NCBI GenBank assembly: GCA_016182605.1
Contig: JACPGE010000106.1
Location: 62,001 to 126,000 of the forward strand
Reading direction: 5' to 3'
DNA from: Candidatus Hydrogenedentota bacterium
GTDB taxonomy: Bacteria > Hydrogenedentota > Hydrogenedentia > Hydrogenedentales > JAEUWI01
DNA length: 64,000 bases
Each line of letters begins with the position of its first letter. The stretch's first letter is position 1. This document shows positions 27,367 to 35,580 of the stretch, piece by piece. The translations under genes were made by a program, and so were the position numbers. The notes under the pieces are model-generated. The model had not been told where the DNA came from. It did not search any database and saw only the letters and a list, made by a program, of their open reading frames with translations.

Positions 27367-29784
27367 ATGTTTTATTCGACGACCCGGAAAACATTTTGCA
27401 GCCTCCTCTTTTTTGTCCTGGCCGGCGCTACCGCCGCCGCGGAGAAGCCGCTGGTGCTCTGGTATGACGCGCCCGCGGAGAACTGGGAGACCGAGGCGCT
27501 GCCGCTGGGCAATGGCCGGCTGGGCGCGATGGTCTTTGGCGGGCCCGCGCACGAGCGCATCGCGTTGAATGAAGACACGCTGTGGTCCGGCGGACCGAAA
27601 GATTGGAACAATCCCGACGCGAAGACCTGGATTCCCGAGGTGCGCCGGCTCATTGACGCGGGGGAATATGAAGCCGCGGACAAGGCCGCGCAGAAAATGC
27701 AGGGCCCATTCACGCAATCGTACATGCCTCTCGGCGATCTGCTCTTAGAGTTCCCCGGCCTGGGCGGGGTTTCGGCGTACCGGCGCAGTCTGGATCTCAA
27801 CACCGCCACGTGCTCGGTATCGTTCAATGCCGGAGGCGTGGACTACCAACGCGACTATATTGCAAGCCATCCCGCGGATCTCATCGCTGTGCGCTTCACC
27901 GCGTCCCGGCCCGGCATGATTTCCTTCGACTTGGGCCAGACCAGCCAGCTTCGCGCGCAGACCCAGGCGGAGGCTGGCGGACGGCTCATCATGCGCGGCA
28001 AAGCCCCTGCGCACGTGGATCCCAACTACCACGACAAGTCCAAGGAACCGGTGATTTACGAAGAGGACGGCGGAGAGGGCATGACTTTTTATGGCGAGGC
28101 GCGGGTCCTGCAGGAGGGCGGAACGGTGACACCCGATGGAGAGCTGCTGCGGGTGCGCGATGCCAATGCGGTCACGCTGCTGTATGCGGCGGGCACGAGC
28201 TTCAACGGCTTCGATCGATCGCCGGGACGGGATGGCATCGATCCGTCGCTTGCGCCGCAACAACGGCTGGATGCGGCGGCAGGTGTGGCGTGGGACACGC
28301 TCCTGAGCGAACATGCGAAGGACCATCAGGCCCTGTTTCATCGCACCGCGCTCGATCTGGGGGGTGTGCCCAACACGGCCCCCACGAACGAGGTGATCGC
28401 CGCATTCCGGACGAACCGCGATCCGTACCTCGCCGAACTGCTCTTTCAATTTGGGCGCTATCTCATGATTGCCGCCTCGCGGCCGGGATCCCAGCCCACG
28501 AACCTGCAAGGCATCTGGAACGACAAGCTGCGGCCGCCCTGGAGCAGCAACTATACGGTCAACATCAACACGGAAATGAACTACTGGCCCGTGGAGAGCG
28601 CCAACCTCGCCGAATGCTTTGAGCCCTTGCTGCGGATGGTGGAAGAGGTCTCGGTGACGGGACGCAACACGGCCGCAACCAACTATGGGCTCGACGGCTG
28701 GGTGGCGCATCACAATGTGGATTTGTGGCGGCACTCTTCGCCCGTGGGCGACCTCGCAGGGGACCCCGTGTGGGCCAACTGGCCCATGGGCGGCGTGTGG
28801 CTTTGTCAGCCCGTGTGGGAGCACTACGCCTTCAGCCGTGACGAACAGTATCTGCGCGAGCGCGCCTGGCCGCTCATGGAAGGCGCGGTGCGCTTCTGCC
28901 TGGGCTGGCTCTATGAGAACAAAGACGGCTACCTGATCACGTCGCCCTCCACGTCGCCCGAGCACAAGTTCAAGACGCAGGGCGGGCAGCAGGCGGCCGT
29001 GAGCGCGATGACGGCCATGGATCGCAGCCTGATCTGGGACCTGTTCACCAATTCCATCGAGGCGCTGGATGTGCTCGGCATCGAGCCGGCATTGCGGGAG
29101 CGCATTGCGGCGGCGCGCGAGAAGCTTCTGCCCTTGCAGAAGGGCCCCCAGGGCGAACTGCTGGAATGGAGCCACCCCTGCGTGCCGGAAGACCCGCACC
29201 ACCGCCACATGTCGCATGTTTTCGGGTTGCACCCGGGGCGGGAGTTCACGCCAGAGACTTCCCCCGAGTGGTACGAAGCGGCGCGTCAGGCGGTGCTGCT
29301 GCGTGGCGATGAAGGCACGGGATGGAGCCTGGGGTGGAAGATCAACCTGTGGGCGCGCCTGCGCGACGGCGATCATGCGCACCGCCTCATCGAATATCTG
29401 CTCACGCCCGCGGGCACCAAGAGCAACTATCAGCGCGGCGGCATCTACGCGAATTTCCTCGACGCCCATCCGCCCTTTCAGATCGATGGCAACTTCGGCG
29501 CCACAGCGGGTATCGCCGAGATGCTGCTTCAGAGCCATGCAGGGGCGATTCATTTGTTGCCGGCCTTGCCCGCGAATTGGCCGGCGGGTTCGGTGACCGG
29601 TTTGCGCGCGCGGGGCGGGTTCACGGTGGATATTTCTTGGGCGGAGGGCAAGCTGGCGTCCGCGGCGATTCGCGGCCCGGAAGGCGCAACGGTGGTCTTG
29701 CGGTGTGGCGATGTGGAGAAGACCATGCCCATGCCGAATGGACAGATTTTACGGGTGAGCGATCCGGCGCTGAACGCGGGTTAG
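27367..29784 (+). CDS. Glycoside hydrolase family 95 protein (alpha-L-fucosidase type)
   Basis: 805 aa. A signal peptide ([16 protein letters not shown]) predicts export. The N-terminal beta-domain has the GH95 opening [14 protein letters not shown] and [10 protein letters not shown]. The (alpha/alpha)6 domain carries [19 protein letters not shown] (Asn399, Asn401), SPSTSPEH (Glu532 as the likely general acid), [11 protein letters not shown] and [10 protein letters not shown] (Asp707). These match the catalytic Asn-Asn-Glu-Asp set of GH95, which removes alpha-1,2-L-fucose (some members alpha-L-galactose) by inversion. The TAG stop lies in the first bases of the adjoining intergenic repeat. 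It is divergent from the MBL operon across 177 bases. Confidence 0.93.
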   Translation: MFYSTTRKTFCSLLFFVLAGATAAAEKPLVLWYDAPAENWETEALPLGNGRLGAMVFGGPAHERIALNEDTLWSGGPKDWNNPDAKTWIPEVRRLIDAGEYEAADKAAQKMQGPFTQSYMPLGDLLLEFPGLGGVSAYRRSLDLNTATCSVSFNAGGVDYQRDYIASHPADLIAVRFTASRPGMISFDLGQTSQLRAQTQAEAGGRLIMRGKAPAHVDPNYHDKSKEPVIYEEDGGEGMTFYGEARVLQEGGTVTPDGELLRVRDANAVTLLYAAGTSFNGFDRSPGRDGIDPSLAPQQRLDAAAGVAWDTLLSEHAKDHQALFHRTALDLGGVPNTAPTNEVIAAFRTNRDPYLAELLFQFGRYLMIAASRPGSQPTNLQGIWNDKLRPPWSSNYTVNINTEMNYWPVESANLAECFEPLLRMVEEVSVTGRNTAATNYGLDGWVAHHNVDLWRHSSPVGDLAGDPVWANWPMGGVWLCQPVWEHYAFSRDEQYLRERAWPLMEGAVRFCLGWLYENKDGYLITSPSTSPEHKFKTQGGQQAAVSAMTAMDRSLIWDLFTNSIEALDVLGIEPALRERIAAAREKLLPLQKGPQGELLEWSHPCVPEDPHHRHMSHVFGLHPGREFTPETSPEWYEAARQAVLLRGDEGTGWSLGWKINLWARLRDGDHAHRLIEYLLTPAGTKSNYQRGGIYANFLDAHPPFQIDGNFGATAGIAEMLLQSHAGAIHLLPALPANWPAGSVTGLRARGGFTVDISWAEGKLASAAIRGPEGATVVLRCGDVEKTMPMPNGQILRVSDPALNAG

Positions 29785-29992
29785 CCCGGATAAATCACGG
29801 GCTCCTAACAATGTAGTCTTAACACCCACTCACACATATCGTTATCCCAACTTCAAATCTGGGAATGACAAACAACCCGTGATTTAGCCTGCCCGGTGAA
29901 CGCCAGCACTATCGCCACGCTGAGCAGATTTCACCACGTGGCCAATCCGAATGTAATCTGGAGGCCTCAGAGTGGTGAAATATGCGGGTTAG
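29781..29992. mobile_element. Two-hairpin intergenic repeat, copy A (MITE-like)
   Basis: A 204 bp body is bounded by TTAG on both sides. The end sequences CCCGGATAAATCAC and, inverted, CCCGCATATTTCAC match at 11 of 14 bases, like terminal inverted repeats. Inside are two hairpins: CCCGGATAAATCACGGG (29785) with its partner near 29876, and GCAGATTTCACCAC (29924) with its partner at 29972. The core between them (TGCCCGGTGAACGCCAGCAC onward) is almost identical to copy B at 46655, while both loops differ. No coding capacity. It separates two convergent genes and provides both of their stop codons. Confidence 0.75.
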
Positions 29993-31848
29993 CCCGGCAG
30001 CAGGCGTTCGCGCACCACGTAGATCGTTTCCCGAAGCGAAGGCACCGCCAGGGGCGCGATGGAAACGGCAACCGGGCCGCCATCCACGCAGGTACCGGCG
30101 CCGTGCCACGCCGTGCCGGCGGCGCGTTGTGCGTCGAGCTGCATGTAGAAATCCGGCGCATCAGGCCGGGTGAGGCTGTGCAGCGATCTGCCCAGCGCCT
30201 CGGTCTCACTCAGGCCCGACATGCGTTCATAGCTGCGGTTCATATACAACACCCGCCCGGAACTTGTGCACAGCAGCACGCTTTCCTCACTGTTCTCCAC
30301 GACGGCGGCAAGCCGTTTGGCTTCTTCCACTGCGCGCGTTCCCGCCGTGATGTCCCATTGCATGCCCCACGCGCTAACGATGGAATTCCCCTCGAGATCG
30401 GCCGAGAAAGAGAGCAGCACCGTAATGGGTTCGCCCGTGGGCAGGACAAAGCGGGCTTCCTCGCTGTCCAACTGATAACCGCTCTTGATAAAGCGCGAGA
30501 TACGCCCGCGCACCTGCGCCTCCGGCTCCCGCCAGATCTCCAGGAGCCGGAGCCCCTGCACGGCATCCCGGGATGCGAATCCGTGAAGGCGGGCAAAGGC
30601 CGCATTGCAGAGCGCCACGCGCGCGTGTTCGAAGAGGTGCTGGGTCTGCTCTTCCGGCGGGGCCGTAATATTCAGCGGGGGGGCGATGTCCATGCGCACG
30701 ATGCCCTGCCCGGTCAGATCCAGGAAGCGGTGCAGCCGCGCGTCGCTGCGTTGCAGGTCTGTTTCCAGCGCCTTCTCGCGCGACAGGTCGATCAGCACGC
30801 CCTCGATGTGCTGGGCAAGCCCGGCGTCGTCATAGATGGCCCGGCCCCGATCGCGCACCCACCGTTCTCCGCCATGGGGCAGGCACAGCCGGTAGCTCAC
30901 GTCAAAATCCGCGCCCTGTTCCATCTGCCGCCGAATCTCATCATAGACAGCCGCGCGCTCGTCTTCGTGAATGAGTGAGGCAAAGGCTACCCCCCGATCT
31001 TGAATCATCGCTGCAGCTTCCACGCCGGTGAGTTCGGCGACGGCGCCCTCCAGGCGTTGCATGGTGCGTGCCGCGCTGCAGGCGCATGAGTAGCGCACCG
31101 CATCCAACTGCGTCAAGAGAATCCCTGCCGGGCCCTCGGAGGAAGCGCTGCCAGATCCCGCAGGCTGGCAGGCACTGCGGACCAGCACGCTGCCTGCAAG
31201 CAGCAGCGCCCCCAGCGCCGTCTCTTGCAGCGGGAAGAGGAAGGGCCCCCGGAGGGAGGCGAATCCTTCGAACACAGCGCAGACGAGGGCCACGAGAAGC
31301 GCCAGGACCGCCCACCGGGTGTCCACGCCGTGCAAGCGCCGCCGCAGATCGCCCAGGGCCATTGCCGCGCAGCCGTAGAACAGAGCCGGTGCGGTCCAAT
31401 AGAGAAACGCCAGGGGATTGGGCCTGCCATCGGCAAGCGCATAGTGCGCGCCATCCACCAGCGGGACTTGTACCAGCCCAAACACATACTCGTAGCGCAG
31501 GGTGAAGGGCTGGAGGAGATTAAGCACGATACACGAAAGGGCAAGCACTGCGGTCAGGGCATGCATGGCCCCGGTGAGGCCACGCGGCCGCTGGACGAGG
31601 AGGGGCAGAAATAACGCCAGTGCCGCCAGGTGCGTGGCGAGGTTCCAGCGCAGGAAAAGCATATGGTCTTCAATCGTTTCGCTGGAGAGGGCGAGGCCCA
31701 TGCTGACGAAACTGAGCAGGGCCGCGCACGCGAACAGGCTCAGGTGCAGCCGCAACGGGTGCACGGAGCCCTGGCGGTAGAGGCGCGCATGACGCACCGC
31801 AATCCACAGCGCCATGCCAGCCAACGATCCCAGGTACAGCGTTAACAA
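29989..31848 (-). CDS. Membrane-bound PAS-domain sensor without an output domain
   Basis: 619 aa if translation starts at TTG, eight bases after AAGGG. The open frame runs further upstream, but that part crosses a palindromic repeat and then lies antisense to the LmbE gene. The N-terminal half has about seven hydrophobic segments (SLAGMALWIAV, CAALLSFVSMGLAL, LAALALFLPLLV, TAVLALSCIVLNLL, and others). At least three PAS/PAC modules follow (FDVSYRLCLPHGGERWVRDRG; HRFLDLTGQGIVRMD; ENSEESVLLCTSSGRVLYMNRSY). It ends after the last PAS with no kinase, GGDEF or HTH. Probably an environmental sensor or a shortened signalling protein; its stop codon lies in the repeat. Confidence 0.75.
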   Translation of the reverse strand: MLTLYLGSLAGMALWIAVRHARLYRQGSVHPLRLHLSLFACAALLSFVSMGLALSSETIEDHMLFLRWNLATHLAALALFLPLLVQRPRGLTGAMHALTAVLALSCIVLNLLQPFTLRYEYVFGLVQVPLVDGAHYALADGRPNPLAFLYWTAPALFYGCAAMALGDLRRRLHGVDTRWAVLALLVALVCAVFEGFASLRGPFLFPLQETALGALLLAGSVLVRSACQPAGSGSASSEGPAGILLTQLDAVRYSCACSAARTMQRLEGAVAELTGVEAAAMIQDRGVAFASLIHEDERAAVYDEIRRQMEQGADFDVSYRLCLPHGGERWVRDRGRAIYDDAGLAQHIEGVLIDLSREKALETDLQRSDARLHRFLDLTGQGIVRMDIAPPLNITAPPEEQTQHLFEHARVALCNAAFARLHGFASRDAVQGLRLLEIWREPEAQVRGRISRFIKSGYQLDSEEARFVLPTGEPITVLLSFSADLEGNSIVSAWGMQWDITAGTRAVEEAKRLAAVVENSEESVLLCTSSGRVLYMNRSYERMSGLSETEALGRSLHSLTRPDAPDFYMQLDAQRAAGTAWHGAGTCVDGGPVAVSIAPLAVPSLRETIYVVRERLLPG

Positions 31849-31910
31849 TGATTCAACCCTTGAAGACAGAGCCGACAGAAGTCCGGGCTCCTTGAAATCC
31901 GCGCAGGATT

Positions 31911-31958
31911 CTACATCCCCCTTAATCCCCCTTCGAAGGGGGACCAAGGGGGATGTAG
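31911..31958. repeat. 48 bp palindromic repeat (REP-like)
   Basis: CTACATCCCCCTT, AA, an 18-base central palindrome (TCCCCCTTCGAAGGGGGA), CC and AAGGGGGATGTAG form a near-perfect dyad. This C5TT/AAG5 type of repeat is widely seen between genes in diverse bacteria. It lies in the 363-base divergent region between the PAS sensor and the LmbE gene, where I found no gene and no convincing promoter. Confidence 0.85.
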
Positions 31959-32211
31959 ATTTTGGAGCAAGTTCTACTTTTGCCGGCCTCGCCCTTGTAA
32001 GCGAAGTAATGGGACAAGAAATTCTGCCGCGTTGTGACACGGAGGGCGTCCGGCCCACCCTGCCGGCCCGCGGCACAGGCAGTCTAGGCAATTTGCGCGG
32101 GGGAAGCAAATCCATGCGGCGTTTGGCAGTGCAATTGAAACATGTAAAGGTGTATCTTGGTCTCGTTACAGCATCGCTAGATGGTCCGCAACAGGAAAGG
32201 AACCCGCCGCC

Positions 32212-33072
32212 ATGCTCCGCCGAACTTTGCCGGCCCTTGCCATTCTGGGCCTCGTGATTCTGGGCGCTGGGCCCGCCAATGCCCAGCCCATCTCGGCAGA
32301 TCTCGTTAATCCCGTCGAGGTGGCGTACGCCGATCGGGTGGAGAAGCTTTCGGGCAAGTCCATTCTCGTCTTTACGCCGCACCCGGACGACGAAACGTTT
32401 TCGATGGGCGGCACGCTGGCGGTGCTCGCAAAGAACGGGAACAAGATCACCATCGTGATCTACACCAACGACAACAAGGGTTCCCTCGACCAGGAAATGA
32501 CCAGCGAACGGCTCGCCCGGATTCGCCGCGCGGAAGAGGAGAAGGCGTGCGAGATCCTGGGTATTGCCCAGGAAAACATCGTCTGGCTCGGCTATGAAGA
32601 CGGCGACTTGGAATATGCCGATCCCCAGCGGCTGCGCGGGGAGGTGGCCCGCCAGATCAAGATTCACCGGCCAGACGTGGTCTTCTCGCCCGATCCCGGC
32701 GCGAAATGGGAACAATGGCACAAGACCGATCACCGCATGTCCGCATTTATCACGAAGGACGCCTTCATCGCGGCGGAGTGGCACCTCTATTATCCGCAGC
32801 ACCTGCTGGACGAGAAGCTTCAGCCCTACCAAGTGCCGCTGGTCTACCACTACTATTCCCACGAACCCAACTACGAAGTTGACGTGACCGAGGTCTTCGA
32901 TTTGAAAACCCGTGCCGCCGCGGCGCACGTATCCCAGTTTGAACCTTCGACCAGCAAGTACACCCCCGACATGCCGGAACTGGTGGCGAAGGAAATCGAC
33001 AAGGGATTCCGGGAGCGCAATGCAAGCAATGGCCGGCTCGTGGAACGATTCCGCCGCGAAGTGGCGCCCTGA
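32212..33072 (+). CDS. Exported LmbE/PIG-L family deacetylase
   Basis: 286 aa with AAAGGAA ahead of the ATG. A Sec signal peptide (LAILGLVILGAGPANAQ) is followed by the family's metal and catalytic motif TPHPDDETFSMGG near residue 57. RRAEEEKACEILG, VVFSPDPG and KTDHRMSAF (likely third metal-ligand His) follow. PIG-L/LmbE enzymes remove N-acetyl groups from GlcNAc-type substrates with zinc. The signal peptide places this one outside the cytoplasm, so a glycan or cell-surface sugar is more likely than a cytosolic thiol precursor. It converges with the TrhO gene 18 bases away. Confidence 0.9.
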   Translation: MLRRTLPALAILGLVILGAGPANAQPISADLVNPVEVAYADRVEKLSGKSILVFTPHPDDETFSMGGTLAVLAKNGNKITIVIYTNDNKGSLDQEMTSERLARIRRAEEEKACEILGIAQENIVWLGYEDGDLEYADPQRLRGEVARQIKIHRPDVVFSPDPGAKWEQWHKTDHRMSAFITKDAFIAAEWHLYYPQHLLDEKLQPYQVPLVYHYYSHEPNYEVDVTEVFDLKTRAAAAHVSQFEPSTSKYTPDMPELVAKEIDKGFRERNASNGRLVERFRREVAP

Positions 33073-33090
33073 GCGCGCCAGCGGAACGCG

Positions 33091-34041
33091 TTATGAATTT
33101 GGGTTCCGCTTGCCGACGTGCCGATCATGGCGCGCTTCGGCCAGGCGCACCTGCCGGTGGCGCTCCGTCCTGCCCCGGCGCTGGGCCTCGCTCAGCGTGC
33201 CGTGGCAACGGTGGCAGCACACGCCCTCGATGAAGTGGGGGGAGTCTTTGTCTGCGGTGGAGACCGGCTTGCGGCAGCCCCGGCAGAGGTCGTAGTGGCC
33301 TCGCTGCAACTGGTGATCCACGGAGACACGCTCGTCGAAGACGAAGCACTCGCCGTGCCATTTGCTTTCCGATTCCGGCACACGGGCCAGGTAGTTCAGG
33401 ATCCCGCCATCGAGATGGTAGACCTCCTTGAAGCCCTGGTGCAGCATGTAGGCCGTCGCACGTTCGCAACGGATGCCGCCGGTACAAAACATGGCCACCC
33501 GCGGGGTCCGCTCCGGGTCGAGGTGCTGCGCCACATAGCCTGGGAATTCCGTGAACGCTTCCGTTCCCGGATTCAACGCGCCTTCAAAGGTGCCCAAGGC
33601 CACCTCGTAATCGTTGCGCGTGTCCACCAGCACCACCCCGGGCTCGGCGATGAGCGCGTTCCAGTCCTCCGGCGCCACGTAGGCGCCCACCTGCGCGAGG
33701 GGATCGGCGCCGGGCACGCCCATGGCCACAATTTCTCTCTTGAGCCGCACCTTCATGCGGTAAAAGGGCATGGCGGCGGTATAGGACTCCTTCACCCTCA
33801 TCGCGGCGAATTCGGGCTGGCGCCGGATATACTCCACCACACTGTCAATGGCGCAGCGGTCCCCCGCAATGGTACCGTTGATGCCTTCCGCCGCCAGCAG
33901 CAGCGTGCCCTTGATTCCGGCCATTTCGCAATGATCCAGCAGCGGCGCCCGAAACGCCGCGTAGCGTTCGAAACGCGCGAAGTGGTAGAGGGCGGCGACG
34001 ACGATGGGTTTGGAGATGTCTTGTGCGGAAGGCGTGTTCAT
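33091..34041 (-). CDS. trhO: tRNA uridine-34 hydroxylase TrhO (rhodanese family)
   Basis: 316 aa from the ATG before NTPSAQDI; an upstream ATG would add 13 unconserved residues. The N-terminal acylphosphatase-like domain (GIKGTLLLAAEGINGTIAG) is joined to a rhodanese domain (VVLVDTRNDYEVALGTFEGA) with the active-site loop FCTGGIRCE. A C-terminal Cys-rich tail (LCRGCRKP ... CCHRCHG) completes the YceA/TrhO form. TrhO carries out oxygen-dependent 5-hydroxylation of U34 in tRNA. It appears to be a stand-alone gene. Confidence 0.93.
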   Translation of the reverse strand: MNTPSAQDISKPIVVAALYHFARFERYAAFRAPLLDHCEMAGIKGTLLLAAEGINGTIAGDRCAIDSVVEYIRRQPEFAAMRVKESYTAAMPFYRMKVRLKREIVAMGVPGADPLAQVGAYVAPEDWNALIAEPGVVLVDTRNDYEVALGTFEGALNPGTEAFTEFPGYVAQHLDPERTPRVAMFCTGGIRCERATAYMLHQGFKEVYHLDGGILNYLARVPESESKWHGECFVFDERVSVDHQLQRGHYDLCRGCRKPVSTADKDSPHFIEGVCCHRCHGTLSEAQRRGRTERHRQVRLAEARHDRHVGKRNPNS

Positions 34042-34111
34042 GATCGGTGCCTGGTGCTTGGAGTGAAGCCAGTATAGCATTCGTTCCGCCCGCGGCGCCT
34101 CTGTACGCGCC

Positions 34112-35266
34112 TCAGGGCTCCTGCCGCTGGGGTCCCGCCGCCGCGTCCGTGACGGCCGTTTCCTCCGCGGGCAAATTCAATGATCGCACGGCCCGCCCTG
34201 GGAAGGCGGGGAACGGCGCTGTGGGCAGGGTCTGATACCAGAAGGCCGTGGAGCACACGTCATCCACCCGCTCGAAATTGCCCCCGGGTGCGTCCTTCCG
34301 GTACTGGCCCGCGCGGATAAACGGATCCATGGCGGCGCGATCCCCCGGCTTCAAAGGATCCACACTGCCGTCGTTGCCGATCTGCTGCAGGGTCACCTTG
34401 AGTTCGCGGGCGAAGTAGACTGGGTCGTGCCCGTGAAAGCGGTAGAAGGAGAAGTAGGGGCTCTCCACCAGCGGCGCGCCGAATTCCGGCGCATGAAAAG
34501 CGCCCATTCCCCAGGCGGTGCCCGCGTAGTCTTCTGTGCCCGTGCCACAGATCGTGGGATACCCGGTGTCCCCGTCAAGATAAATCTTCACCTCGCCCTC
34601 GCCCCACCACGCGTCGCATGCGTGATAGCGATCCACAATGCCAATGACCGCGCCGAGATAGCGGCCCCGGCCGCGGATGCCGTCGAGTACTACGTAGTCC
34701 TCGTAAAGCGTCGTCTCGGGAACGCGCCGGAACTGGGCATGGAAGCGCGGGGTGTCCGCATCCACGCAATCGCCAAGGGTGTAGTCAATCTGGTAGAAGA
34801 GCATGCTACCGTCTTCTTCGCCCTCGTTCGTGAGGGTGATCCGCGCACGGGTCGAAAATGGCATGACAAAGTAGCTGTTCATGCCCTTGCCCTCCGCGAG
34901 GGTGAGGAAGTGGGAAGAGAAGGCGCGAAGCCGGCCGTGTGCCACACCGAAGAAATCGGAGAGGGGCGCCTCGACCGACGGATCGCCCTGATCCCGCCAA
35001 TACATGCGCAGTATGTAGTTCCGCAATTGGACCGGCTTGCGGTTCGCAATGGTGAGCCAGATGTGGCGAATGGCGCCGGGACCGTCCATCTCCGCCAGGG
35101 TGACAGTCTCCCCCGCTTTCAGGTTGGGGTGACCTGGGCGGCCCTTTCTCCCTTTCGCGGCCTGCCCTCCCGCGCCCCGCGCGCCGGTGGGGTTCTCCGC
35201 CGTAATGGAGCGGCTCTCCAGGCGTGAATCGTAGAGCGGTGTGCCAAAGATGGAGAAGGAATTCAT
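34112..35266 (-). CDS. DUF2961 / glycoside hydrolase family 172 protein
   Basis: 384 aa from the ATG after AAAGG. DUF2961 is now known to include GH172 enzymes that act on D-arabinofuranosyl and fructofuranosyl linkages. Family features are the RSITAENPTGARG opening, GPGAIRHIWLTI, LRMYWRDQGDPSVEAPLSDFF-like strands, and the motif CGTGTEDYAG, whose Glu is conserved in the family. There is no signal peptide from this start, so it would be cytoplasmic. A good minus-strand promoter lies about 52 bases upstream. Substrate cannot be inferred with confidence. Confidence 0.85.
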   Translation of the reverse strand: MNSFSIFGTPLYDSRLESRSITAENPTGARGAGGQAAKGRKGRPGHPNLKAGETVTLAEMDGPGAIRHIWLTIANRKPVQLRNYILRMYWRDQGDPSVEAPLSDFFGVAHGRLRAFSSHFLTLAEGKGMNSYFVMPFSTRARITLTNEGEEDGSMLFYQIDYTLGDCVDADTPRFHAQFRRVPETTLYEDYVVLDGIRGRGRYLGAVIGIVDRYHACDAWWGEGEVKIYLDGDTGYPTICGTGTEDYAGTAWGMGAFHAPEFGAPLVESPYFSFYRFHGHDPVYFARELKVTLQQIGNDGSVDPLKPGDRAAMDPFIRAGQYRKDAPGGNFERVDDVCSTAFWYQTLPTAPFPAFPGRAVRSLNLPAEETAVTDAAAGPQRQEP

Positions 35267-35317
35267 GCAGCAGCCTTTTTTTGATATGCGTTTTATGGGG
35301 GCGATCCCGCCGGGCCG

Positions 35318-35346
35318 ATTATATAGGATCGTCCGGGGGATGAAAA
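35318..35346 (-). promoter_or_regulatory. Candidate promoter of the DUF2961/GH172 gene
   Basis: On the minus strand TTTTCA, a 17-base spacer and a perfect TATAAT stand about 52 bases before the ATG. The rest of the 314-base gap (to 35580) shows no gene or other signal that I can support. Confidence 0.55.
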
Positions 35347-35580
35347 AATGCGGACTGCCGGAAATGGCGCCAAATTTTCGTGCAGTATTGATTTCGCATG
35401 CGCCTTTCAAGACTTTCTACCTGTTTGATGGGATGCAGGCGGGTACTTCGACGCGGAATGCCTACGCTCATCGAGCGAAGGCCTACTTTGGTGGCGTGTC
35501 TGATGGTAGCACGCTGCCCGCCGAGCGGCGTGATTTGGGGTGCGGCGGCAAAAGTTAGCGCCATTCCAGTCTGACGGGCA

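Noticed and set aside
29781-29992. Reading the repeat as an integron attC site
   Set aside because: It lacks the RYYYAAC/GTTRRRY ends, and no integrase or gene cassette array is present.
31849-32928. N-terminal extension of the PAS sensor by 360 codons
   Set aside because: It crosses the 48 bp palindromic repeat and runs antisense to the LmbE-type gene. A TTG with a good ribosome binding site at 31848 starts just before the membrane segments.
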